A DNA stretch of 64,000 bases from Oasisia sp. SBJ-2009 (taxonomy: Eukaryota; Annelida; Polychaeta; Sabellida; Siboglinidae), in NCBI GenBank assembly GCA_964017155.1, contig OZ024854.1:70934047-70998046 (forward strand), read 5' to 3'. Every line of letters begins with the position of its first letter. The stretch's first letter is position 1. Of this stretch, positions 27,401 through 40,900 are shown piece after piece. The notes beneath the pieces were generated by a model. That model ran no database searches, was not told the DNA's origin, and was given only the letters and a program-made list of their open reading frames with translations. A program made the translations under genes and the position numbers.

Positions 27401-30400
27401 GGCCATAAATAGTGATATAATAGCAACATTGAGGTGGGTCCGACTTGTACATAAGTGCCAAATAGGGAAATAGTGACCGCTGCGCTTGCGACTGGCACAA
27501 ATCGCGCTGTCTTTTCGACCTCAAAAGTTTGCCAAGACGCGCTGTTTATAAAACATAAATACGCGCAAGTTGATTATAATTCAATGAATTAATTTAATCA
27601 AGTATCAAATGTTGGCAAAAATACTGATATAATAACAACATTCAGGTGGGTCCGACTTGTACATAAGTGCCAAATAGTGAAATACTGAAAACAAATTGAG
27701 AGTATACGTGCTTTTATGAGAGAGTGCGCGTGAAGGTACGCGCCCGCAAGTGTAGACATTCATGTACAAGTCGGGCCCACCTCAATTTTGGTATTATAAC
27801 TGTATCTTTGCCAATATTTGATACTTGATTTTGTTAATTCAATCAATTATAATCATCTTGCGCATATTAATGTTTTATATACAGCGCGTCTTAGCAGGCT
27901 ATTGAGGTCGAAAAGACAGCGTGGTCGGCATAAACAAACTGTTTATCGCTCATTCCATATGCACAGCGCAGAAACATGCACCGCTGCGCGTGCGACTGGC
28001 ACAAATCGTGCTGTTTTTTCGACCCCAAACGTTTGCCAAGACGCGCTGTTTATAAAACATAAATACGCGCAAGATGATTATAATTGAATGAATTAATTTA
28101 ATCAAGTATCAAAAGTTGGCCATAAATAGTGATATAATAGCAACATTGAGGTGGGTCCGACTTGTACATAAGTGCCAAATAGGGAAATAGTGACCGCTGC
28201 GCTTGCGACTGGCACAAATCGCGCTGTCTTTTCGACCTCAAAAGTTTGCCAAGACGCGCTGTTTATAAAACATAAATACGCGCAAGTTGATTATAATTCA
28301 ATGAATTAATTTAATCAAGTATCAAATGTTGGCAAAAATACTGATATAATAACAACATTCAGGTGGGTCCGACTTGTACATAAGTGCCAAATAGTGAAAT
28401 ACTGAAAACAAATTGAGAGTATACGTGCTTTTATGAGAGAGTGCGCGTGAAGGTACGCGCCCGCAAGTGTAGACATTCATGTACAAGTCGGGCCCACCTC
28501 AATTTTGGTATTATAACTGTATCTTTGCCAATATTTGATACTTGATTTTGTTAATTCAATCAATTATAATCATCTTGCGCATATTAATGTTTTATATACA
28601 GCGCGTCTTAGCAGGCTATTGAGGTCGAAAAGACAGCGTGGTCGGCATAAACAAACTGTTTATCGCTCATTCCATATGCACAGCGCAGAAACATGCACCG
28701 CTGCGCGTGCGACTGGCACAAATCGTGCTGTCTTTTCGACCCCAAACGTTTGCCAAGACGCGCTGTTTATAAAACATAAATACGCGCAAGATGATTATAA
28801 TTGAATGAATTAATTTAATCAAGTATCAAATGTTGGCCAAAAATAGTGATATAATAGCAACATTGAGGTGGGTCCGACTTGTACATAAGTGCCAAATAGG
28901 GAAATAGTGACCGCTGCGCTTGCGACTGGCACAACTCGCGCTGTCTTTTCGACCTCAAAAGTTTGCCAAGACGCGCTGTTTATAAAACATAAATACGCGC
29001 AAGATGATTATAATTCAATGAATTAATTTAATCAAGTATCAAATGTTGGCAAAAATACTGATATAATAACAACATTGAGGTGGGTCCGACTTGTACATAA
29101 GTGCCAAATAGTGAAATACTGAAAACAAATTGAGAGTATACGTGCTTTTATGAGAGAGTGCGCGTGAAGGTACGCGCCCGCAAGTGTAGGCATTGATGTA
29201 CAAGTCGGGCCCACCTCAATTTTGGTATTATAACTGTATCTTTGCCAACATTTGATACTTGATTTTGTTAATTCAATCAATTATAATCATCTTGCGCATA
29301 TTACAGTTTTATATATAGCGCGTCTTAGCAGACTTTTGAGGTCGAAAAGACAGCGTGGTCGGCATAAACAAACTGTTTATCGCTCATTCCATATGCACAG
29401 CGCAGAAACATGCACCGCTGCGCGTGCGACTGGCACAAATCGTGCTGTTTTTTCGACCCCAAACGTTTGCCAAGACGCGCTGTTTATACAACATAAATAC
29501 GCGCAAGATGATTATAATTGAATGAATTAATTTAATCAAGTATCAAAAGTTGGCCATAAATAGTGATATAATAGCAACATTGAGGTGGGTCCGACTTGTA
29601 CATAAGTGCCAAATAGGGAAATAGTGACCGCTGCGCTTGCGACTGGCACAAATCGCGCTGTCTTTTCGACCTCAAAAGTTTGCCAAGACGCGCTGTTTAT
29701 AAAACATAAATACGCGCAAGTTGATTATAATTCAATGAATTAATTTAATCAAGTATCAAATGTTGGCAAAAATACTGATATAATAACAACATTCAGGTGG
29801 GTCCGACTTGTACATAAGTGCCAAATAGTGAAATACTGAAAACAAATTGAGAGTATACGTGCTTTTATGAGAGAGTGCGCGTGAAGGTACGCGCCCGCAA
29901 GTGTAGACATTCATGTACAAGTCGGGCCCACCTCAATTTTGGTATTATAACTGTATCTTTGCCAATATTTGATACTTGATTTTGTTAATTCAATCAATTA
30001 TAATCATCTTGCGCATATTAATGTTTTATATACAGCGCGTCTTAGCAGGCTATTGAGGTCGAAAAGACAGCGTGGTCGGCATAAACAAACTGTTTATCGC
30101 TCATTCCATATGCACAGCGCAGAAACATGCACCGCTGCGCGTGCGACTGGCACAAATCGTGCTGTTTTTTCGACCCCAAACGTTTGCCAAGACGCGCTGT
30201 TTATAAAACATAAATACGCGCAAGATGATTATAATTGAATGAATTAATTTAATCAAGTATCAAAAGTTGGCCATAAATAGTGATATAATAGCAACATTGA
30301 GGTGGGTCCGACTTGTACATAAGTGCCAAATAGGGAAATAGTGACCGCTGCGCTTGCGACTGGCACAAATCGCGCTGTCTTTTCGACCTCAAAAGTTTGC

Positions 30401-33400
30401 CAAGACGCGCTGTTTATAAAACATAAATACGCGCAAGTTGATTATAATTCAATGAATTAATTTAATCAAGTATCAAATGTTGGCAAAAATACTGATATAA
30501 TAACAACATTCAGGTGGGTCCGACTTGTACATAAGTGCCAAATAGTGAAATACTGAAAACAAATTGAGAGTATACGTGCTTTTATGAGAGAGTGCGCGTG
30601 AAGGTACGCGCCCGCAAGTGTAGACATTCATGTACAAGTCGGGCCCACCTCAATTTTGGTATTATAACTGTATCTTTGCCAATATTTGATACTTGATTTT
30701 GTTAATTCAATCAATTATAATCATCTTGCGCATATTAATGTTTTATATACAGCGCGTCTTAGCAGGCTATTGAGGTCGAAAAGACAGCGTGGTCGGCATA
30801 AACAAACTGTTTATCGCTCATTCCATATGCACAGCGCAGAAACATGCACCGCTGCGCGTGCGACTGGCACAAATCGTGCTGTCTTTTCGACCCCAAACGT
30901 TTGCCAAGACGCGCTGTTTATAAAACATAAATACGCGCAAGATGATTATAATTGAATGAATTAATTTAATCAAGTATCAAATGTTGGCCAAAAATAGTGA
31001 TATAATAGCAACATTGAGGTGGGTCCGACTTGTACATAAGTGCCAAATAGTGAAATACTGAAAACAAATTGAGAGTATACGTGCTTTTATGAGAGAGTGC
31101 GCGTGAAGGTACGCGCCCGCAAGTGTAGACATTCATGTACAAGTCGGGCCCACCTCAATTTTGGTATTATAACTGTATCTTTGCCAATATTTGATACTTG
31201 ATTTTGTTAATTCAATCAATTATAATCATCTTGCGCATATTAATGTTTTATATACAGCGCGTCTTAGCAGGCTATTGAGGTCGAAAAGACAGCGTGGTCG
31301 GCATAAACAAACTGTTTATCGCTCATTCCATATGCACAGCGCAGAAACATGCACCGCTGCGCGTGCGACTGGCACAAATCGTGCTGTCTTTTCGACCCCA
31401 AACGTTTGCCAAGACGCGCTGTTTATAAAACATAAATACGCGCAAGATGATTATAATTGAATGAATTAATTTAATCAAGTATCAAATGTTGGCCAAAAAT
31501 AGTGATATAATAGCAACATTGAGGTGGGTCCGACTTGTACATAAGTGCCAAATAGGGAAATAGTGACCGCTGCGCTTGCGACTGGCACAACTCGCGCTGT
31601 CTTTTCGACCTCAAAAGTTTGCCAAGACGCGCTGTTTATAAAACATAAATACGCGCAAGATGATTATAATTCAATGAATTAATTTAATCAAGTATCAAAT
31701 GTTGGCAAAAATACTGATATAATAACAATATTGAGGTGGGTCCGACTTGTACATAAGTGCCAAATAGTGAAATACTGAAAACAAATTGAGAGTATACGTG
31801 CTTTTATGAGAGAGTGCGCGTGAAGGTACGCGCCCGCAAGTGTAGGCATTGATGTACAAGTCGGGCCCACCTCAATTTTGGTATTATAACTGTATCTTTG
31901 CCAACATTTGATACTTGATTTTGTTAATTCAATCAATTATAATCATATTGCGCATATTACAGTTTTATATATAGCGCGTCTTAGCAGACTTTTGAGGTCG
32001 AAAAGACAGCGTGGTCGGCATAAACAAACTGTTTATCGCTCATTCCATATGCACAGCGCAGAAACATGCACCGCTGCGCGTGCGACTGGCACAAATCGTG
32101 CTGTTTTTTCGACCCCAAACGTTTGCCAAGACGCGCTGTTTATACAACATAAATACGCGCAAGATGATTATAATTGAATGAATTAATTTAATCAAGTATC
32201 AAAAGTTGGCCATAAATAGTGATATAATAGCAACATTGAGGTGGGTCCGACTTGTACATAAGTGCCAAATAGGGAAATAGTGACCGCTGCGCTTGCGACT
32301 GGCACAAATCGCGCTGTCTTTTCGACCTCAAAAGTTTGCCAAGACGCGCTGTTTATAAAACATAAATACGCGCAAGTTGATTATAATTCAATGAATTAAT
32401 TTAATCAAGTATCAAATGTTGGCAAAAATACTGATATAATAACAACATTCAGGTGGGTCCGACTTGTACATAAGTGCCAAATAGTGAAATACTGAAAACA
32501 AATTGAGAGTATACGTGCTTTTATGAGAGAGTGCGCGTGAAGGTACGCGCCCGCAAGTGTAGACATTCATGTACAAGTCGGGCCCACCTCAATTTTGGTA
32601 TTATAACTGTATCTTTGCCAATATTTGATACTTGATTTTGTTAATTCAATCAATTATAATCATCTTGCGCATATTAATGTTTTATATACAGCGCGTCTTA
32701 GCAGGCTATTGAGGTCGAAAAGACAGCGTGGTCGGCATAAACAAACTGTTTATCGCTCATTCCATATGCACAGCGCAGAAACATGCACCGCTGCGCGTGC
32801 GACTGGCACAAATCGTGCTGTTTTTTCGACCCCAAACGTTTGCCAAGACGCGCTGTTTATAAAACATAAATACGCGCAAGATGATTATAATTGAATGAAT
32901 TAATTTAATCAAGTATCAAAAGTTGGCCATAAATAGTGATATAATAGCAACATTGAGGTGGGTCCGACTTGTACATAAGTGCCAAATAGGGAAATAGTGA
33001 CCGCTGCGCTTGCGACTGGCACAAATCGCGCTGTCTTTTCGACCTCAAAAGTTTGCCAAGACGCGCTGTTTATAAAACATAAATACGCGCAAGTTGATTA
33101 TAATTCAATGAATTAATTTAATCAAGTATCAAATGTTGGCAAAAATACTGATATAATAACAACATTCAGGTGGGTCCGACTTGTACATAAGTGCCAAATA
33201 GTGAAATACTGAAAACAAATTGAGAGTATACGTGCTTTTATGAGAGAGTGCGCGTGAAGGTACGCGCCCGCAAGTGTAGACATTCATGTACAAGTCGGGC
33301 CCACCTCAATTTTGGTATTATAACTGTATCTTTGCCAATATTTGATACTTGATTTTGTTAATTCAATCAATTATAATCATCTTGCGCATATTAATGTTTT

Positions 33401-34960
33401 ATATACAGCGCGTCTTAGCAGGCTATTGAGGTCGAAAAGACAGCGTGGTCGGCATAAACAAACTGTTTATCGCTCATTCCATATGCACAGCGCAGAAACA
33501 TGCACCGCTGCGCGTGCGACTGGCACAAATCGTGCTGTCTTTTCGACCCCAAACGTTTGCCAAGACGCGCTGTTTATAAAACATAAATACGCGCAAGATG
33601 ATTATAATTGAATGAATTAATTTAATCAAGTATCAAATGTTGGCCAAAAATAGTGATATAATAGCAACATTGAGGTGGGTCCGACTTGTACATAAGTGCC
33701 AAATAGGGAAATAGTGACCGCTGCGCTTGCGACTGGCACAACTCGCGCTGTCTTTTCGACCTCAAAAGTTTGCCAAGACGCGCTGTTTATAAAACATAAA
33801 TACGCGCAAGATGATTATAATTCAATGAATTAATTTAATCAAGTATCAAATGTTGGCAAAAATACTGATATAATAACAACATTGAGGTGGGTCCGACTTG
33901 TACATAAGTGCCAAATAGTGAAATACTGAAAACAAATTGAGAGTATACGTGCTTTTATGAGAGAGTGCGCGTGAAGGTACGCGCCCGCAAGTGTAGGCAT
34001 TGATGTACAAGTCGGGCCCACCTCAATTTTGGTATTATAACTGTATCTTTGCCAACATTTGATACTTGATTTTGTTAATTCAATCAATTATAATCATCTT
34101 GCGCATATTACAGTTTTATATATAGCGCGTCTTAGCAGACTTTTGAGGTCGAAAAGACAGCGTGGTCGGCATAAACAAACTGTTTATCGCTCATTCCATA
34201 TGCACAGCGCAGAAACATGCACCGCTGCGCGTGCGACTGGCACAAATCGTGCTGTTTTTTCGACCCCAAACGTTTGCCAAGACGCGCTGTTTATACAACA
34301 TAAATACGCGCAAGATGATTATAATTGAATGAATTAATTTAATCAAGTATCAAAAGTTGGCCATAAATAGTGATATAATAGCAACATTGAGGTGGGTCCG
34401 ACTTGTACATAAGTGCCAAATAGGGAAATAGTGACCGCTGCGCTTGCGACTGGCACAAATCGCGCTGTCTTTTCGACCTCAAAAGTTTGCCAAGACGCGC
34501 TGTTTATAAAACATAAATACGCGCAAGTTGATTATAATTCAATGAATTAATTTAATCAAGTATCAAATGTTGGCAAAAATACTGATATAATAACAACATT
34601 CAGGTGGGTCCGACTTGTACATAAGTGCCAAATAGTGAAATACTGAAAACAAATTGAGAGTATACGTGCTTTTATGAGAGAGTGCGCGTGAAGGTACGCG
34701 CCCGCAAGTGTAGACATTCATGTACAAGTCGGGCCCACCTCAATTTTGGTATTATAACTGTATCTTTGCCAATATTTGATACTTGATTTTGTTAATTCAA
34801 TCAATTATAATCATCTTGCGCATATTAATGTTTTATATACAGCGCGTCTTAGCAGGCTATTGAGGTCGAAAAGACAGCGTGGTCGGCATAAACAAACTGT
34901 TTATCGCTCATTCCATATGCACAGCGCAGAAACATGCACCGCTGCGCGTGCGACTGGCAC
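24484..34960 (+). repeat. 4807-bp higher-order repeat, about 2.2 copies
   Basis: The period of 4807 bp equals six 717-bp units plus one 505-bp unit. Marks recur exactly at that distance: the 505-bp steps at 26321 and 31128; ATCATATTGCGC in the units at 27038 and 31845; ACAACTCGCG at 28934 and 33741; and the GCTGTTTTTTCGACC variant in the same unit positions. The match ends on the left where ATCATATTG meets ATCATCTTG (24483). On the right it ends where GTTTTTTCG meets GTCTTTTCG (about 34961). Confidence 0.87.
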
Positions 34961-37900
34961 AAATCGTGCTGTCTTTTCGACCCCAAACGTTTGCCAAGAC
35001 GCGCTGTTTATAAAACATAAATACGCGCAAGATGATTATAATTGAATGAATTAATTTAATCAAGTATCAAATGTTGGCCAAAAATAGTGATATAATAGCA
35101 ACATTGAGGTGGGTCCGACTTGTACATAAGTGCCAAATAGGGAAATAGTGACCGCTGCGCTTGCGACTGGCACAACTCGCGCTGTCTTTTCGACCTCAAA
35201 AGTTTGCCAAGACGCGCTGTTTATAAAACATAAATACGCGCAAGATGATTATAATTCAATGAATTAATTTAATCAAGTATCAAATGTTGGCAAAAATACT
35301 GATATAATAACAACATTGAGGTGGGTCCGACTTGTACATAAGTGCCAAATAGTGAAATACTGAAAACAAATTGAGAGTATACGTGCTTTTATGAGAGAGT
35401 GCGCGTGAAGGTACGCGCCCGCAAGTGTAGGCATTGATGTACAAGTCGGGCCCACCTCAATTTTGGTATTATAACTGTATCTTTGCCAACATTTGATACT
35501 TGATTTTGTTAATTCAATCAATTATAATCATCTTGCGCATATTACAGTTTTATATATAGCGCGTCTTAGCAGACTTTTGAGGTCGAAAAGACAGCGTGGT
35601 CGGCATAAACAAACTGTTTATCGCTCATTCCATATGCACAGCGCAGAAACATGCACCGCTGCGCGTGCGACTGGCACAAATCGTGCTGTTTTTTCGACCC
35701 CAAACGTTTGCCAAGACGCGCTGTTTATACAACATAAATACGCGCAAGATGATTATAATTGAATGAATTAATTTAATCAAGTATCAAAAGTTGGCCATAA
35801 ATAGTGATATAATAGCAACATTGAGGTGGGTCCGACTTGTACATAAGTGCCAAATAGGGAAATAGTGACCGCTGCGCTTGCGACTGGCACAAATCGCGCT
35901 GTCTTTTCGACCTCAAAAGTTTGCCAAGACGCGCTGTTTATAAAACATAAATACGCGCAAGTTGATTATAATTCAATGAATTAATTTAATCAAGTATCAA
36001 ATGTTGGCAAAAATACTGATATAATAACAACATTCAGGTGGGTCCGACTTGTACATAAGTGCCAAATAGTGAAATACTGAAAACAAATTGAGAGTATACG
36101 TGCTTTTATGAGAGAGTGCGCGTGAAGGTACGCGCCCGCAAGTGTAGACATTCATGTACAAGTCGGGCCCACCTCAATTTTGGTATTATAACTGTATCTT
36201 TGCCAATATTTGATACTTGATTTTGTTAATTCAATCAATTATAATCATCTTGCGCATATTAATGTTTTATATACAGCGCGTCTTAGCAGGCTATTGAGGT
36301 CGAAAAGACAGCGTGGTCGGCATAAACAAACTGTTTATCGCTCATTCCATATGCACAGCGCAGAAACATGCACCGCTGCGCGTGCGACTGGCACAAATCG
36401 TGCTGTCTTTTCGACCCCAAACGTTTGCCAAGACGCGCTGTTTATAAAACATAAATACGCGCAAGATGATTATAATTGAATGAATTAATTTAATCAAGTA
36501 TCAAATGTTGGCCAAAAATAGTGATATAATAGCAACATTGAGGTGGGTCCGACTTGTACATAAGTGCCAAATAGGGAAATAGTGACCGCTGCGCTTGCGA
36601 CTGGCACAAATCGCGCTGTCTTTTCGACCTCAAAAGTTTGCCAAGACGCGCTGTTTATAAAACATAAATACGCGCAAGATGATTATAATTCAATGAATTA
36701 ATTTAATCAAGTATCAAATGTTGGCAAAAATACTGATATAATAACAACATTGAGGTGGGTCCGACATGTACATAAGTGCCAAATAGTGAAATACTGAAAA
36801 CAAATTGAGAGTATACGTGCTTTTATGAGAGAGTGCGCGTGAAGGTACGCGCCCGCAAGTGTAGGCATTGATGTACAAGTCGGGCCCACCTCAATTTTGG
36901 TATTATAACTGTATCTTTGCCAACATTTGATACTTGATTTTGTTAATTCAATCAATTATAATCATCTTGCGCATATTACAGTTTTATATATAGCGCGTCT
37001 TAGCAGACTTTTGAGGTCGAAAAGACAGCGTGGTCGGCATAAACAAACTGTTTATCGCTCATTCCATATGCACAGCGCAGAAACATGCACCGCTGCGCGT
37101 GCGACTGGCACAAATCGTGCTGTTTTTTCGACCCCAAACGTTTGCCAAGACGCGCTGTTTATACAACATAAATACGCGCAAGATGATTATAATTGAATGA
37201 ATTAATTTAATCAAGTATCAAAAGTTGGCCATAAATAGTGATATAATAGCAACATTGAGGTGGGTCCGACTTGTACATAAGTGCCAAATAGGGAAATAGT
37301 GACCGCTGCGCTTGCGACTGGCACAAATCGCGCTGTCTTTTCGACCTCAAAAGTTTGCCAAGACGCGCTGTTTATAAAACATAAATACGCGCAAGTTGAT
37401 TATAATTCAATGAATTAATTTAATCAAGTATCAAATGTTGGCAAAAATACTGATATAATAACAACATTCAGGTGGGTCCGATTTGTACATAAGTGCCAAA
37501 TAGTGAAATACTGAAAACAAATTGAGAGTATACGTGCTTTTATGAGAGAGTGCGCGTGAAGGTACGCGCCCGCAAGTGTAGACATTCATGTACAAGTCGG
37601 GCCCACCTCAATTTTGGTATTATAACTGTATCTTTGCCAATATTTGATACTTGATTTTGTTAATTCAATCAATTATAATCATCTTGCGCATATTAATGTT
37701 TTATATACAGCGCGTCTTAGCAGGCTATTGAGGTCGAAAAGACAGCGTGGTCGGCATAAACAAACTGTTTATCGCTCATTCCATATGCACAGCGCAGAAA
37801 CATGCACCGCTGCGCGTGCGACTGGCACAAATCGTGCTGTCTTTTCGACCCCAAACGTTTGCAAAGACGCGCTGTTTATAAAACATAAATACGCGCAAGA

Positions 37901-40900
37901 TGATTATAATTGAATGAATTAATTTAATCAAGTATCAAATGTTGGCCAAAAATAGTGATATAATAGCAACATTGAGGTGGGTCCGACTTGTACATAAGTG
38001 CCAAATAGGGAAATAGTGACCGCTGCGCTTGCGACTGGCACAAATCGCGCTGTCTTTTCGACCTCAAAAGTTTGCCAAGACGCGCTGTTTATAAAACATA
38101 AATACGCGCAAGATGATTATAATTCAATGAATTAATTTAATCAAGTATCAAATGTTGGCAAAAATACTGATATAATAACAACATTGAGGTGGGTCCGACA
38201 TGTACATAAGTGCCAAATAGTGAAATACTGAAAACAAATTGAGAGTATACGTGCTTTTATGAGAGAGTGCGCGTGAAGGTACGCGCCCGCAAGTGTAGGC
38301 ATTGATGTACAAGTCGGGCCCACCTCAATTTTGGTATTATAACTGTATCTTTGCCAACATTTGATACTTGATTTTGTTAATTCAATCAATTATAATCATC
38401 TTGCGCATATTACAGTTTTATATATAGCGCGTCTTAGCAGACTTTTGAGGTCGAAAAGACAGCGTGGTCGGCATAAACAAACTGTTTATCGCTCATTCCA
38501 TATGCACAGCGCAGAAACATGCACCGCTGCGCGTGCGACTGGCACAAATCGTGCTGTTTTTTCGACCCCAAACGTTTGCCAAGACGCGCTGTTTATACAA
38601 CATAAATACGCGCAAGATGATTATAATTGAATGAATTAATTTAATCAAGTATCAAAAGTTGGCCATAAATAGTGATATAATAGCAACATTGAGGTGGGTC
38701 CGACTTGTACATAAGTGCCAAATAGGGAAATAGTGACCGCTGCGCTTGCGACTGGCACAAATCGCGCTGTCTTTTCGACCTCAAAAGTTTGCCAAGACGC
38801 GCTGTTTATAAAACATAAATACGCGCAAGTTGATTATAATTCAATGAATTAATTTAATCAAGTATCAAATGTTGGCAAAAATACTGATATAATAACAACA
38901 TTCAGGTGGGTCCGACTTGTACATAAGTGCCAAATAGTGAAATACTGAAAACAAATTGAGAGTATACGTGCTTTTATGAGAGAGTGCGCGTGAAGGTACG
39001 CGCCCGCAAGTGTAGACATTCATGTACAAGTCGGGCCCATCTCAATTTTGGTATTATAACTGTATCTTTGCCAATATTTGATACTTGATTTTGTTAATTC
39101 AATCAATTATAATCATCTTGCGCATATTAATGTTTTATATACAGCGCGTCTTAGCAGGCTATTGAGGTCGAAAAGACAGCGTGGTCGGCATAAACAAACT
39201 GTTTATCGCTCATTCCATATGCACAGCGCAGAAACATGCACCGCTGCGCGTGCGACTGGCACAAATCGTGCTGTCTTTTCGACCCCAAACGTTTGCCAAG
39301 ACGCGCTGTTTATAAAACATAAATACGCGCAAGATGATTATAATTGAATGAATTAATTTAATCAAGTATCAAATGTTGGCCAAAAATAGTGATATAATAG
39401 CAACATTGAGGTGGGTCCGACTTGTACATAAGTGCCAAATAGGGAAATAGTGACCGCTGCGCTTGCGACTGGCACAAATCGCGCTGTCTTTTCGACCACA
39501 AAAGTTTGCCAAGACGCGCTGTTTATAAAACATAAATACGCGCAAGATGATTATAATTGAATGTATTAATTTAATCAAGTATCAAATGTTGGCAAAAATA
39601 CTGATATAATAGCAACATTGAGGTGGGTCCGACTTGTACATAAGTGCCAAATAGTGAAATACTGAAAACAAATTGAGAGTATACGTGCTTTTATGAGAGA
39701 GTGCGCGTGAAGGTACGCGCCCGCAAGTGTAGACATTCATGTACAAGTCGGGCCCACCTCAATTTTGGTATTATAACTGTATCTTTGCCAATATTTGATA
39801 CTTGATTTTGTTAATTCAATCAATTATAATCATCTTGCGCATATTAATGTTTTATATACAGCGCGTCTTAGCAGGCTATTGAGGTCGAAAAGACAGCGTG
39901 GTCGGCATAAACAAACTGTTTATCGCTCATTCCATATGCACAGCGCAGAAACATGCACCGCTGCGCGTGCGACTGGCACAAATCGTGCTGTCTTTTCGAC
40001 CCCAAACGTTTGCAAAGACGCGCTGTTTATAAAACATAAATACGCGCAAGATGATTATAATTGAATGAATTAATTTAATCAAGTATCAAATGTTGGCCAA
40101 AAATAGTGATATAATAGCAACATTGAGGTGGGTCCGACTTGTACATAAGTGCCAAATAGGGAAATAGTGACCGCTGCGCTTGCGACTGGCACAACTCGCG
40201 CTGTCTTTTCGACCTCAAAAGTTTGCCAAGACGCGCTGTTTATAAAACATAAATACGCGCAAGATGATTATAATTCAATGAATTAATTTAATCAAGTATC
40301 AAATGTTGGCAAAAATACTGATATAATAACAACATTGAGGTGGGTCCGACTTGTACATAAGTGCCAAATAGTGAAATACTGAAAACAAATTGAGAGTATA
40401 CGTGCTTTTATGAGAGAGTGCGCGTGAAGGTACGCGCCCGCAAGTGTAGGCATTGATGTACAAGTCGGGCCCACCTCAATTTTGGTATTATAACTGTATC
40501 TTTGCCAACATTTGATACTTGATTTTGTTAATTCAATCAATTATAATCATCTTGCGCATATTACAGTTTTATATATAGCGCGTCTTAGCAGACTTTTGAG
40601 GTCGAAAAGACAGCGTGGTCGGCATAAACAAACTGTTTATCGCTCATTCCATATGCACAGCGCAGAAACATGCACCGCTGCGCGTGCGACTGGCACAAAT
40701 CGTGCTGTTTTTTCGACCCCAAACGTTTGCCAAGACGCGCTGTTTATACAACATAAATACGCGCAAGATGATTATAATTGAATGAATTAATTTAATCAAG
40801 TATCAAAAGTTGGCCATAAATAGTGATATAATAGCAACATTGAGGTGGGTCCGACTTGTACATAAGTGACAAATAGGGAAATAGTGACCGCTGCGCTTGC

